This document shows, piece after piece, positions 1-10,200 of a stretch of DNA of 26,024 bases (the first letter of the stretch is position 1; each line of letters opens with the position of its first letter). Under the pieces are notes generated by a model that did not search any database, was not told where the DNA came from, and saw only the letters and a list, made by a program, of their open reading frames with translations. Source of the stretch: CAJXZP01 sp963974475 (lineage in GTDB: Bacteria; Bacteroidota; Bacteroidia; Flavobacteriales_G; Salibacteraceae). The position numbers were made by a program, and so were the translations under genes. The stretch spans positions 1 to 26,024 of the forward strand of contig CAXBCR010000034.1 of assembly GCA_963974475.1 (NCBI GenBank). Direction: 5' to 3'.

Positions 1-64
1 ATTAACTCATTAACTCATTAACTCATTAACTCATTAACTCATTAACTCATTAACTCATTAACTA
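1..64. repeat. Tandem 8-bp repeat array (ATTAACTC)n
   Basis: Seven perfect head-to-tail copies of ATTAACTC fill positions 1-56, and an eighth copy with one change at its last base fills 57-64. The array starts at the window edge, so it may continue upstream. An 8-bp unit is not a multiple of 3 and puts stops in several frames, so it is non-coding. It ends just upstream of the -33 region expected for the PadR-gene promoter at 90-97. Such arrays can change length by replication slippage; any effect on the downstream gene is inference. Confidence 0.95.
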
Positions 65-89
65 ATTAAGGAGGTCTCAAAAAAAAGTA

Positions 90-97
90 TACATTTG
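90..97 (+). promoter_or_regulatory. Promoter -7 box of the padR-like gene
   Basis: TACATTTG matches the Bacteroidota sigma-70 -7 consensus TAnnTTTG exactly and lies 10 nt before the ATG at 108, implying a very short leader. No clear -33 TTG is seen at the usual spacing; the end of the octamer array and the sequence TAAGGAGGT (67-75) occupy that region. Confidence 0.6.
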
Positions 98-107
98 AAT
101 CTTAGGT

Positions 108-440
108 ATGAAAAGTAAAAATTACATCAAAGGGTTTTTGGAGGATATTGTGCTACAATTAATCCGTAAAAATGATAAAATGTACGGGTATGAAATTTCT
201 CAGAAGGTAAAAGAAATCACGGCAGGTGAGATAAACCTTACAGAAGGAGCGCTTTATCCAGTATTGCATCGGTTGGAAAGCCAGAATTTACTTATTGTCA
301 CCTATAAAAAGGTAGACGGGCGGGTTCGAAAATATTACGAACTAACCCCCGAAGGCGGAGAAAGCATCAAAAATAATGTCGTTGAATTGCAAGCCTTTTT
401 AGCAGGGCTTAATTCCTTGTTTAATCTAAAACCAATTTAA
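108..440 (+). CDS. PadR family transcriptional regulator
   Basis: A 110-residue protein with the compact PadR winged-helix fold. The N-terminus (GFLEDIVLQLIRKNDKMYGYEI) is the PadR helix 1 and YGYEI signature, followed by a recognition helix region (LTEGALYPVLHRLESQNLL, about residues 44-63) and a wing with VDGRVRKYYELTPEG (about 69-83). The length is normal for the short PadR subfamily, which binds palindromic operators as dimers, mostly as repressors released by a ligand or stress. The ATG at 108 follows a good -7 box. The stop is 1 nt before the start of the next gene, a membrane protein; PadR plus membrane-partner pairs are common, and the partner is usually the target or co-regulator. 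The ligand and target operator are unknown. Family assignment is confident; the role is inferred. Confidence 0.93.
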   Translation: MKSKNYIKGFLEDIVLQLIRKNDKMYGYEISQKVKEITAGEINLTEGALYPVLHRLESQNLLIVTYKKVDGRVRKYYELTPEGGESIKNNVVELQAFLAGLNSLFNLKPI

Positions 441-441
441 T

Positions 442-1131
442 ATGGAATCGCGAAAAGTTACCGAACAAGAAGCCAAAGATTTGATGGCGTTTTGCAAGAA
501 AAAAGATGTCTATTACATTGATTTACGGCTAGAATTAGTTGATCATTTGGCGCATTCTATAGAGGAGCATTGGGTTGAAAATCCGAAAGCAACATTTTCT
601 GAAGCATTGCAGGTGGTCTACAAGCGTTTTGGAATTTTTGGATTTTTAGATGTTGTGGGTGTACATCAGGATAGAATGACCAAGCGGTATTTAAAACAAC
701 TCTGGCAAACGGTGTTGGTTATTTTGGCTTGGCCTAGAGTGTTAGGTTTTCTACTTGGCTCACTGGTTCTATTTCAAAGTATGACACACTTTTTAATTAT
801 GCAACAAGTGGGAGTGTGGATATTTATTTTGATGGTACTGGTTGGATCCATAAGTAATACGCTCCAATATTTTAGAAACAAGAAAATTCTTGGTAAAGAA
901 ACTACCGTTTTGATGAAATCACCAGTTCAAGGATTGTTTTGGTTTGACTATTTTTTTGTTCAAATTATTATTCGCCCCCATTTCTGGAATGCCGAAAATT
1001 TATTCTCAGAATGGTCTCCGTTACTTTGGACCTTGTTAATAGCTGGTTCATTTTTGTTCTTTACTGCTAATTACTTAATCCAAGTAAAATCAAAAGACTT
1101 ATTAATGGAGCTAAAATCACAATTGGCGTAA
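442..1131 (+). CDS. Membrane protein with HAAS-like N-terminal domain, paired with PadR
   Basis: A 229-residue protein starting 1 nt after the padR-like stop (TAATATG), so the two genes are almost certainly cotranscribed and translationally coupled. Residues 1-80 are soluble and helical and include YYIDLRLELVDHLAHSIEE (about 24-42), which resembles the HAAS/permease-prefix domain often found beside PadR regulators. Four hydrophobic segments follow, at about 88-113, 121-143, 161-178 and 190-213, and then a short charged tail. No enzymatic motif is visible. By analogy with PadR/HAAS pairs it may sense a membrane state or be the regulated product; this is inference. The exact family is not certain. 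Confidence 0.8.
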   Translation: MESRKVTEQEAKDLMAFCKKKDVYYIDLRLELVDHLAHSIEEHWVENPKATFSEALQVVYKRFGIFGFLDVVGVHQDRMTKRYLKQLWQTVLVILAWPRVLGFLLGSLVLFQSMTHFLIMQQVGVWIFILMVLVGSISNTLQYFRNKKILGKETTVLMKSPVQGLFWFDYFFVQIIIRPHFWNAENLFSEWSPLLWTLLIAGSFLFFTANYLIQVKSKDLLMELKSQLA

Positions 1132-1289
1132 GAAATGGTAGCTGTTTTTTGGGTTGGGTACTGATGGAAAATATCCCATTGCTATAATTTCAAGAATGCT
1201 TAGGCAATAACTATTTTCAATACAATTAGGTCTAAAATTAATTAAACAAATGGTGAGTAATGTTTGGTTTTAAGCCTTTGTTTTTTGTA

Positions 1290-1297
1290 TAAATTTG
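1290..1297 (+). promoter_or_regulatory. Promoter -7 box of maeB
   Basis: TAAATTTG matches TAnnTTTG exactly. A possible -33 TTG lies at 1264-1266, with a 23-nt spacer at the upper limit of the consensus. It sits 40 nt before the maeB ATG and probably drives maeB-ruvA and perhaps sprA. The rest of the 1132-1337 gap is AT-rich; I see no gene or convincing terminator in it. Confidence 0.6.
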
Positions 1298-1337
1298 CGG
1301 GTTGAATTTTAGGTAACCACCTTTAAAAAATTAAGCT

Positions 1338-3602
1338 ATGAAAATCAAGAAACAAGAAGCATTGGATTACCATTCAGAAGGTCGTCCAGGTAAAATTGCA
1401 GTAGTGCCTACTAAACCTTACAGTACACAAAGAGACCTGTCATTAGCTTATTCGCCTGGAGTTGCAGACCCATGTAAAGAAATTGAAGCCAATAAATCAG
1501 ATGTATATAAATACACCGCAAAAGGAAATTTAGTTGGTGTAATTTCCAATGGAACTGCAGTATTAGGATTAGGAGATATTGGACCGGACGCATCTAAGCC
1601 AGTAATGGAAGGAAAAGGATTGTTGTTCAAGATTTTTTCTGATATTGATGTATTTGATATAGAAGTAGATACAAAAAAAATTGATGAATTTGTCAATACG
1701 GTAAAAAATATTGCGCCCACTTTTGGTGGAATTAACTTGGAAGATATCAAAGCGCCAGAAGCCTTTGAAATTGAAAAGCGACTTAAAGCTGAATTAGACA
1801 TTCCGGTAATGCATGATGACCAACATGGTACGGCAATAATTTCATCTGCGGCATTATTAAACGCATTGGAACTATCGAATAAAAAGATAGAAGAAGTAAA
1901 AATTGTGGTGAATGGTGCTGGGGCTGCGGCCATTATGTGCGCTAGACTATATGTGAAATTAGGAGCCAAATTAGAAAACATCTACATGTTGGATAGTAAG
2001 GGGGTTATTAACTCGGATAGAGGACAGTTGCCAAAAACCAAAGAATATTTTAGGAGAGACACTAAAATAAGCTCTTTGACCGATGCTATTAAAGGAGCTG
2101 ATGTTTTTCTAGGTTTATCCAAGGGTAACGTTCTTACCCAGGACATGGTTCGGTCTATGGCCAAAAACCCGATTGTTTTTGCTTTGGCAAACCCGGTAGC
2201 AGAAATCTCTTACGAAGATGGAATTAGCTCTAGAGATGATATTATTATGGCAACCGGCCGTAGTGATTATCCTAACCAAGTTAATAACGTACTAGGATTT
2301 CCTTACATTTTTAGAGGTGCGTTAGACGTTCGTGCTACTTCTATTAATGAAGAAATGAAACTTGCGGCTGTAAAAGCGTTGGCAGGTTTAGCAAAAGAGC
2401 CCGTGCCAGAAGAGGTGATTGAAGCGTATAATGAGAATAAGATATCGTTTTCAAAGACATATATTATCCCAAAACCATTAGATCACCGTTTAATTACAAC
2501 TGTTTCACCTGCAGTAGCCAAAGCAGCTATGGATAGTGGGGTGGCTCAAAACCCAATAAAAGATTGGGAGAAATATAATAGAGAACTTCAAAACAGATTG
2601 GGGCTAGAAAACACCTTGATGAATGGCTTAGAACGAAGAGCGAAACGGGATCCGCAAAGAATCGTGTTTGCAGAGGCGCATGATTTTAAAGTGCTTAAGG
2701 CTGCTCAAACGGTTGCTGAACAAGGAATAGCCAAGCCTATATTACTTGGGTTGCCATCGAAAATTAAAGGAATAGCAAAAGACTACGCACTGGATTTATC
2801 GGGTTGCGAAATTCTGGATGCACGTTGCGAAGCTACCGAACCTTTGCGTAACCAGTTTGGTGAAGCCTTTTTTGAAAAACGTAAACGTAAAGGATTGACC
2901 TTGACTGAAGCTAAAAAATTGATGCGTGAGCGTAATTATTTTGCAGCAGGAATGTTGAAAGCAGGATTAGCAGATGCCGCTATTTCAGGATTGACTAGAA
3001 ATTATCCAGATACTATTCGTCCGGCATTACAAGTCATTGGTAAGGATGAAGAAGCCTTGCGAATTGTAGGTATGTATGTGGTAATTACCAAAAGAGGGCC
3101 GTTGTTTTTTGCGGATACTACCATCAATTTTAATCCTACAGCAGAAGAGTTGGTAGATATTACTTTACAAGTAGATGAGGCGGTTAAACGAATGAAAATT
3201 AAACCAGCCATTGCCATGTTGTCTTATTCTAATTTTGGTTCTTCCTCTACAGATTGTGCAGGTGCGGTAACAAAGGCAGTTGATATTTTACACAAAAACC
3301 ACCCTGAAATTTTAGTGGACGGAGAAATGCAAGCTAATTTTGCGTTAGATACTGATTTATTAGAAGAAATTTTCCCATTTTCGCGATTGGTAAACGAAAA
3401 GGTAAATACGCTCATTTTCCCTAACTTAGGTGCTGGAAATATTGCGTATAAATTGGTGCAACAATTAGCGTCTACAGATGCAATTGGTCCTATATTATTA
3501 GGAATGAAAAGACCATTTCATGTACTCCAATTAGGTAGTACCGTTCGTGAAATAATTAACATGGTAAAAGTGGCATCTATGGATGCCCAGGCGAAAAAAT
3601 AA
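1338..3602 (+). CDS. maeB: NADP-dependent malic enzyme, MaeB type (with phosphotransacetylase-like C-terminal domain)
   Basis: At 754 residues this is the length expected of bacterial MaeB. The enzyme oxidatively decarboxylates malate to pyruvate, producing CO2 and NADPH in the cytosol. The N-terminal malic domain shows SLAYSPGVADPC (35-46), SNGTAVLGLGDIG (70-82) and the EGKG lysine region (91-94). The metal-binding stretch GINLEDI (131-137) and PVMHDDQHGTA (156-166) follow. The NAD(P)-binding domain carries VNGAGAAA (191-198). From about residue 425 to the end is a PTA/PTB-like domain (ARCEATEPLRNQFG, GNIAYKLVQQLA), which in this family is regulatory and binds acetyl-CoA rather than acting as an acyltransferase. 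The ruvA start lies 2 nt after the stop, so the genes share a transcript. All key motifs appear intact. Confidence 0.97.
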   Translation: MKIKKQEALDYHSEGRPGKIAVVPTKPYSTQRDLSLAYSPGVADPCKEIEANKSDVYKYTAKGNLVGVISNGTAVLGLGDIGPDASKPVMEGKGLLFKIFSDIDVFDIEVDTKKIDEFVNTVKNIAPTFGGINLEDIKAPEAFEIEKRLKAELDIPVMHDDQHGTAIISSAALLNALELSNKKIEEVKIVVNGAGAAAIMCARLYVKLGAKLENIYMLDSKGVINSDRGQLPKTKEYFRRDTKISSLTDAIKGADVFLGLSKGNVLTQDMVRSMAKNPIVFALANPVAEISYEDGISSRDDIIMATGRSDYPNQVNNVLGFPYIFRGALDVRATSINEEMKLAAVKALAGLAKEPVPEEVIEAYNENKISFSKTYIIPKPLDHRLITTVSPAVAKAAMDSGVAQNPIKDWEKYNRELQNRLGLENTLMNGLERRAKRDPQRIVFAEAHDFKVLKAAQTVAEQGIAKPILLGLPSKIKGIAKDYALDLSGCEILDARCEATEPLRNQFGEAFFEKRKRKGLTLTEAKKLMRERNYFAAGMLKAGLADAAISGLTRNYPDTIRPALQVIGKDEEALRIVGMYVVITKRGPLFFADTTINFNPTAEELVDITLQVDEAVKRMKIKPAIAMLSYSNFGSSSTDCAGAVTKAVDILHKNHPEILVDGEMQANFALDTDLLEEIFPFSRLVNEKVNTLIFPNLGAGNIAYKLVQQLASTDAIGPILLGMKRPFHVLQLGSTVREIINMVKVASMDAQAKK

Positions 3603-3604
3603 AA

Positions 3605-4186
3605 ATGATAGAGTTTATTAAAGGCAGATTAGCCGAGAAAAACCCAAGTTTTGTTGTAATTGATTGTAATGGAGTGGGATATTATTTAAATATCTCCCTC
3701 CATACGTATGGAGCAATTGGAACTGGCGAAGCGGTTAGTTTGTACACCCATTTGGCTATTCGTGAAGATGCGCATGTGCTTTATGGATTTGCAGATAGAG
3801 AAGAACGAATGTTTTTCCGCCAACTTATTTCTGTGTCGGGGGTGGGAGCAAGTACCGCTCAAATGGTACTTTCATCTTTAGCTCCGGCTGAGGCTATGTC
3901 GGCCATCATAAATGGAGATGTTGCTACCCTGCAATCTGTAAAAGGAATTGGAGGAAAAACAGCGCAAAGAATCATCATTGATTTGAAGGATAAAATAGGT
4001 AAATTAGATGTCGCTTCAGAAATTTCTTTAACCCCACACAATACGAATAGACAAGAGGCGTTATCTGCATTATTCGCGTTAGGATTTGATAAGAATAAAT
4101 CAACTAAAATGATTGATAACTTATTGAAATCCAATAGTGAATTACCGGTCGAGGGATTGGTAAAAGCAGCGCTGAAAAAACTTTAA
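3605..4186 (+). CDS. ruvA: Holliday junction branch migration protein RuvA
   Basis: The 193-residue protein is close to the family norm of about 200. RuvA tetramers bind Holliday junctions and load the RuvB motor during recombination and repair. Residues 1-62 form the OB-fold domain (MIEFIKGRL, VIDCNGVGYYLNI). Two helix-hairpin-helix motifs follow, SGVGASTA (78-85) and KGIGGKTA (113-120), with the conserved AQRIIIDLKDKI after the second. The C-terminal domain III, which contacts RuvB, spans about 147-193 (EALSALFALGF). The start is 2 nt after maeB and the gene ends 21 nt before sprA in the same reading frame. ruvB and ruvC are not in the window. A location directly before sprA also occurs in other Bacteroidota, as I recall. 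Confidence 0.97.
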   Translation: MIEFIKGRLAEKNPSFVVIDCNGVGYYLNISLHTYGAIGTGEAVSLYTHLAIREDAHVLYGFADREERMFFRQLISVSGVGASTAQMVLSSLAPAEAMSAIINGDVATLQSVKGIGGKTAQRIIIDLKDKIGKLDVASEISLTPHNTNRQEALSALFALGFDKNKSTKMIDNLLKSNSELPVEGLVKAALKKL

Positions 4187-4207
4187 TTTCAGTCGAAAAT
4201 TTACGTT

Positions 4208-7200
4208 TTGATTAAATACTACGGTATAAAAATTCTCTTTTTTGTTGCCGCCATGGTTTTTATTGGCAACTTTTCGGTGAAAGCTTCTGAGGTTGCTTAT
4301 GAGAATTTTTATGCTATTATGCCAGCAGATTCGGGGGATACCATAGATTTAAAATACCCTCATGTTGACAACAGCGTAAGCCCGTTTAACACCACCAATA
4401 ATCCCATAGATTTAGAAGACCCAAAAAACATTGAAGAAGAAATAGTGTATGATCCCGTTACCGGGAATTACTATGTGGTGTCTAAAATAGGAGACTCGTT
4501 GAGTTATCGTCCTGTAAACTACATGACTTTTGACGAGTATAAGAATTACAACTTAGAAAAAGCCCTTGCAGATTATTGGAAAGAAAAAAATGCCACGGAA
4601 AGTGAGTTTAATAAAGATGATTCCAAAAGTAAAGACTTAATCCCTTCATTGAATATCGATAGCAAAGGGTTTGATAATATTTTTGGTGGAAACACTATTG
4701 ATATTCGTCCAAGTGGTTCTGCGTTAGTAAAATTTGGGCTTAAAAATTCGAAAACACAAAATCCTGCCTTAACCGAGCGACAGCGGAGCATTACAACCTT
4801 CGATTTTGATCAGCAAATTCAGGTGAATCTAATCGGTAATATTGGAGATAAGCTAAAGCTTTCTATTAATTATAATACCGAGGCCACCTTTGATTTCGAA
4901 AACCAGGTCAAGGTTGACTTTACAGGATACGATGATGATATCATCCAAAAAATTGAAGCGGGAAATGTGAGTTTACCGCTTTCTGGTTCTTTAATAACAG
5001 GTTCTCAAAGTCTATTTGGTATAAAAACTAAATTAAAATTTGGGCGGTTAGACGTAACCACGGTATTGTCGCAACAAAAAGGAAAAAAGCAAGAAATTGA
5101 AGTGAAGGGCGGAGCTCAGGTTAAGGAATTTGAGTTGAAAGCAGATGAATATGATCAAAACAGGCACTATTTTATCTCACAGTTTTTTCGGGATAATTAT
5201 GAGCAAGCCATGTCTAGTCCCCCTTATGTTTCTTCACCAATTAATGTAACGCGTATTGAAGTTTGGGTGACCAATAATAACAACACTACCCAAAATACAC
5301 GAAACTTAATAGCTTTTCAAGATTTAGGGGAAGCCAATCCCACCAAGGTTTTTAATCAGGGTGGTAATGGACCATTGAGTTTTCCTGGGGGAAACAATCA
5401 ATTTCCAAATAATCAAGCAAATAGTTTGTATGAGGATGTGAGTGGAGATCCTATCATTAAAGGATATACTCAAGCCACCACCGCTTTGGCTGGAATGGGC
5501 TACATTTCGCAGGAAGATTATCAAAAAGTGGGTTTAGCTAGGTTACTCGCGCCTACCGATTATACGTTTAATGCGCTTCTTGGAACCATTTCGTTAAATA
5601 TGGAAATGCAACCCAATCAAGTATTATCAGTTTCTTTTCAATACACCTACCAAAACCAAGTGTATCAGGTAGGTGAATTTTCTACAGATGTTGTGAATGA
5701 TCAAGCCATTTACACGAAAATGTTGAAAAGTTCGAAAATCAACACTAATGCCCCTATTTGGGACTTGATGATGAAAAACGTGTATTCCATTGGGGCTTAT
5801 CAAGTACAGCAAAACAATTTCAGATTTGATATTTGGTACCTAGATAGAAAAACGGGAGTACCTACTAATTACCTTCCTACAGGTCCATCCGAAATTACGG
5901 GTAAACCGCTAATTCAGGTAATGAACTTGGACAAGATGGATAGGAACATGATGGAACCTGCTGATGGTACTTTTGATTTTTTGACTGGCCCCAATAACCT
6001 GCCATATATTAATCCCAAAAACGGGAAAGTGTTTTTCCCGGTGCTAGAGCCTTTTGGTAGTCATATTCACAATATCGCAAATGGAGATGCGCAATTTATT
6101 GAAGATTACGCATTTGATTCTTTGTATACCAATACCAAACAGGATGCACAGGCGAAATTCCCGAATAAGAATAGATTTTATTTCAATGGGAAATATGAGT
6201 CTTCAGTAAGTGATGAAATTTCTGTGGGTGCGATGCAAATTCCGGAGGGGTCGGTAAAAGTCACTGCTGGAGGAAGAACATTGGCGGAGGGTTATGATTA
6301 CCGAGTAGACTATAATTTGGGCCGGGTTAAAATTTTAAATCAAGGTTTGTTGGAATCGGGAATTCCTATTAAAATATCACTTGAAAGTAATTCGTTGTTT
6401 AATATTCAACAAAAAACCATGGTGGCATCTAGGTTTGACTACAAGGTGTCAAAAGATTTTGTTTTGGGTGGTACCATTATGAACTTATCAGAGCGACCAT
6501 TAACTCAGAAAACAAGTTATGGTGACGAACCCATTTCCAATACCGTTTGGGGGGTGGATGGAGCGTATCGTTCAGAGTCTCAATTTTTAACTCGACTTAT
6601 TGATAACCTCCCTGGGATTGATACCAAAGAGAAATCAAATTTTCAAATTACGGGTGAATTTGCTCAGTTCCTTCCTGGTCACTCCAAAGCGATTGGAAAA
6701 GCAGGGACTTCTTATATTGATGATTTCGAAGGCTCGCAATCCACCATTGATTTGCGCTCTATAACTTCGTGGACGCTAGCGGCTATTCCGCAAAACCAAC
6801 CTAATGTATTCCCAGAAGCATCTTTAATTAATAATGTAGCATTAGGATTTAATCGGGCTCTGTTTTCGTGGTACACCATTGATCCATTGTTTTTTAGAGA
6901 TGATTCTAGCACACCTGCGCATATTAAAAATGACCCGGCTATGCAGAGTAACCACTTTATGAGGATAATTCCGGTAAATGAGGTTTTTGAAAAACAACAA
7001 GTAAGTAATGTGCAAAATTCGAATATTCCAACGCTTGATTTAGCATTTTACCCGAAAGAAAAAGGACAAAACAATTACGATTTCAATGGGCGTGATTCCA
7101 TTGGTGATGTTTATAGTGCAGGGATTGATTTACAAGATGGAACTTTGTTAGACCCAGAAACACGATGGGGTGGTATTCAACGTAAAATTGACCAACAAAA

Positions 7201-10200
7201 CTTTGAAGCGCTAAATATTGAGTATATCCAAATTTGGGTTATGAATCCTTTTAATGAGGATTACCAATACGGAAACGATGATGGCGAAATGTATATCAAC
7301 TTAGGATCTATATCGGAAGATGTGCAACGTGATGGGCAAAATTTCTTTGAAAATGGACTTTCTGTGCCTCCAACGGCCATTGCTACCGAACCGTACACTA
7401 CTAAATGGGGTAGATATACGCCAGGAAATCAAATTGTAACAGGGTTTGACAATGATCCAGCTTCTCGTCAATATCAAGATGTAGGTCTAGATGGTTTACG
7501 CGATGTGGAAGAAAAAGAGTTTTTCAGTACCTATGCGGCTAATGTGGCTAATATTCCAAAATTGGCTAATGATATTTCGCAAGATAATTTCTCGTATTAC
7601 CGTACGGATTCGTATGATGCACAAGAAGCAGATATTTTAACACGTTACAAAAAGTATAATGGATATGACGGAAATTCACCTTTATCTACCAGTGCAGGTG
7701 CTTCATCTGTAGGTTCTACTCGGCCAAATCAGGAAGATATTAATTTGGATAAAAACATTGAAGAAACAGAGTCGTATTGGCAATATAAAATTAAAGTGAG
7801 TCGATCAGATTTCAATAAAAACAATATTGGGAATAATTACATTACCGATGTGAGATCCACGCAAGTAACCACTAAAGATGGTAATACCAGAGATATTGAA
7901 TGGTACCAATTAAAAATTCCTATCCGAGAGGGAGTGCCAATTGGCGGAATTCGTGATTTTAGATCTATTCGGTTTATGCGGGTGTTTATGCATGGCTTTA
8001 AAAACCCAGTAGTAATGAGAATGGCTCGTTTTGAGTTAGTACGTGGCGAATGGCGTAAATATGATGGGGCGTTACAAGATCCCGGAGATTATATTTTGGG
8101 CGATGATTTCACTAATTTTGATGTTTCTGCCGTAAATATTGAGGTCAACTCTTCCAAAAAACCCGTAAATTATGTGTTGCCTCCTTTTATTCAACGTGAA
8201 ACTAATGTAGGGTCTACCAATCAAAACCAATTGAATGAACAGTCGCTTGCGGTAAATATATGTGAACTACCAGATGGGCAGGGTAGAGCGGTTTATCGTT
8301 CTTTCGACCTAGATGTACTTTCGTATAATACCCTGAAAATGTTTGTGCATGCAGAATCCTATGTATCTGAAGCCCCAGTAAAAAATGGAGATTTGGTAGC
8401 ATTTATGCGGGTTGGAACAGATTTCGAAAATAACTATTACGAATATGAAATTCCTCTAAACGTGACCCTTCCTGGGCAGTATAATGGAGATGACGATCAG
8501 CAAAGATTATTTGTTTGGCCCGAAGCCAATAATATGGAGGTGAAGTTTGAGGATTTTAAAAGTTTAAAAATCAGAAGAAATAAAGAAGCTATTACCAATG
8601 GCCAATCAGGTGATTTCACTACTCCCTACTCCCTCCAAATTGGAAAGGCAAAAGTGTCCATTGTGGGTAATCCTTCTCTTAATGGAGTGAAAACAATTAT
8701 GTTGGGTGTGCGCAATCCGCGTCAAGTAGTAGGCGATACCGAGGACGATGGTGAAGGTAAATGTGCGGAAATTTGGTTTAACGAATTGCGTTTGTCTGAT
8801 TTTGATGACCAAAGCGGTTGGGCTTCAATTGTGACAGCTACCACAAAGTTGGCGGATTTTGCTAACATCTCTGTATCCGGTAGTATGAGTACACCAGGTT
8901 GGGGTAGTATTGATAAAAAAATTAGCGAGCGACAAAGAGAAACGCGTCAAGATTTGGATATTCAGGCCAATGTGGAACTAGGTAAGTTTTTGGGTAAAAA
9001 ATCAGGTGTTAAAATTCCAATGTATGCCGGGTATACCGTAGGTATAGTGAAACCACAATATGCTCCTCTTGCTCCAGATATCAAGTTTGATAGATATGTG
9101 AAGGAAGCTTTCCCCGCAGGAAAACAACAAGACTCGGTAAGAAGTGTGCAACAAAAAGTGATTACACGCAAAAGTTTAAATTTCACCAATGTCCGTAAGG
9201 AACGGACCAATAATGAGAAAAAGAAAAAGGTCTATGATATTTCTAATTTTGCAGTAAACTATTCATATAGCTCCACAGAAATGCATGATTTCCAGACGGA
9301 ATTTGATAATTTGAAATCCTATCGTGGTGGTCTGTCCTATAACTTTTCTGCTGCACCCAAAAATATTAAACCCTTCTCAAAAAGTAAGTTCTTTAATAGC
9401 ACTGAGTGGTTAGGTTTAGTCAAGGATGCCAATTTCTATTTGTTTCCAAAATCGTATAGTTTTTCTACCGATGTAAATCGTCAGTACCAAGAATCTAAAA
9501 CTCGAAACAATAACCCAGAGCTTAAAAATACGATACCTGTTTATGTAAATAAAACCTTTAATTGGAATAGAAGTTATGCGTTGAGATGGGATTTAACTAG
9601 AGCGATTAAACTAGATTTTACTGCAAGAAATAAGTCTTTGATTCGAGAAACATTGGGTCAAAGAAGTGATTCAATAGCCGATTGGAATGAAACGGTGAAA
9701 CGAAGTGTGATGGAATTTGGAACGAACCTAAAATATAATCACGCTTTTAATTTGACTTGGGCCATACCGGTAAATAAAATTCCAATATTAGATTGGACTA
9801 CTTCCACCTTTAAATATGGGTCTACTTATAGTTGGTCGCGGGCACCTTTTATTGTGGAAAATTTAGGGAATACGATTCAAAATACGCAAACCATGCAGCT
9901 AAATGGAACCCTGAATTTTGTGAATTTGTATAACAAGTCTAAATATTTGAAAAAGGTAAATTCAAAGCGACCGGGTCAAAACAAAGCGAAAAGCAAGGTT
10001 AGCAAAAACCCAGCCGACACAACGAAATCAGGGAAACCTAAAAAAGATGGTCCGCCAGCCTTTGTTGATGGAATTGCGAGGGTCATTATGATGATTCGAA
10101 AAGGAAATGCAAGTTATTCAAGAACCAATGGGATTATGCTTCCAGGATATACCCAAGAAACGGAAGTGATTGGAATGAATAATGATTTTAGCGCACCAGG

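Noticed and set aside
1..64. The octamer array as binding sites for the same regulator as the GTTAA array at 23436-23482
   Set aside because: Both contain TTAAC/GTTAA, but 8-bp spacing is not helically phased and the motif is simple AT-rich sequence; the similarity is probably coincidence.
67..75. TAAGGAGGT as the ribosome binding site of the padR-like gene, or its complement as a 16S rRNA 3' end
   Set aside because: It is 32 nt from the ATG with no start at a usable distance, and the flanks of the complement do not resemble 16S rRNA.
1448..1981. Long minus-strand open frame of 177 codons opposite maeB
   Set aside because: The + strand frame has complete malic-enzyme motifs here; the antisense frame resembles no protein and is a shadow of it.
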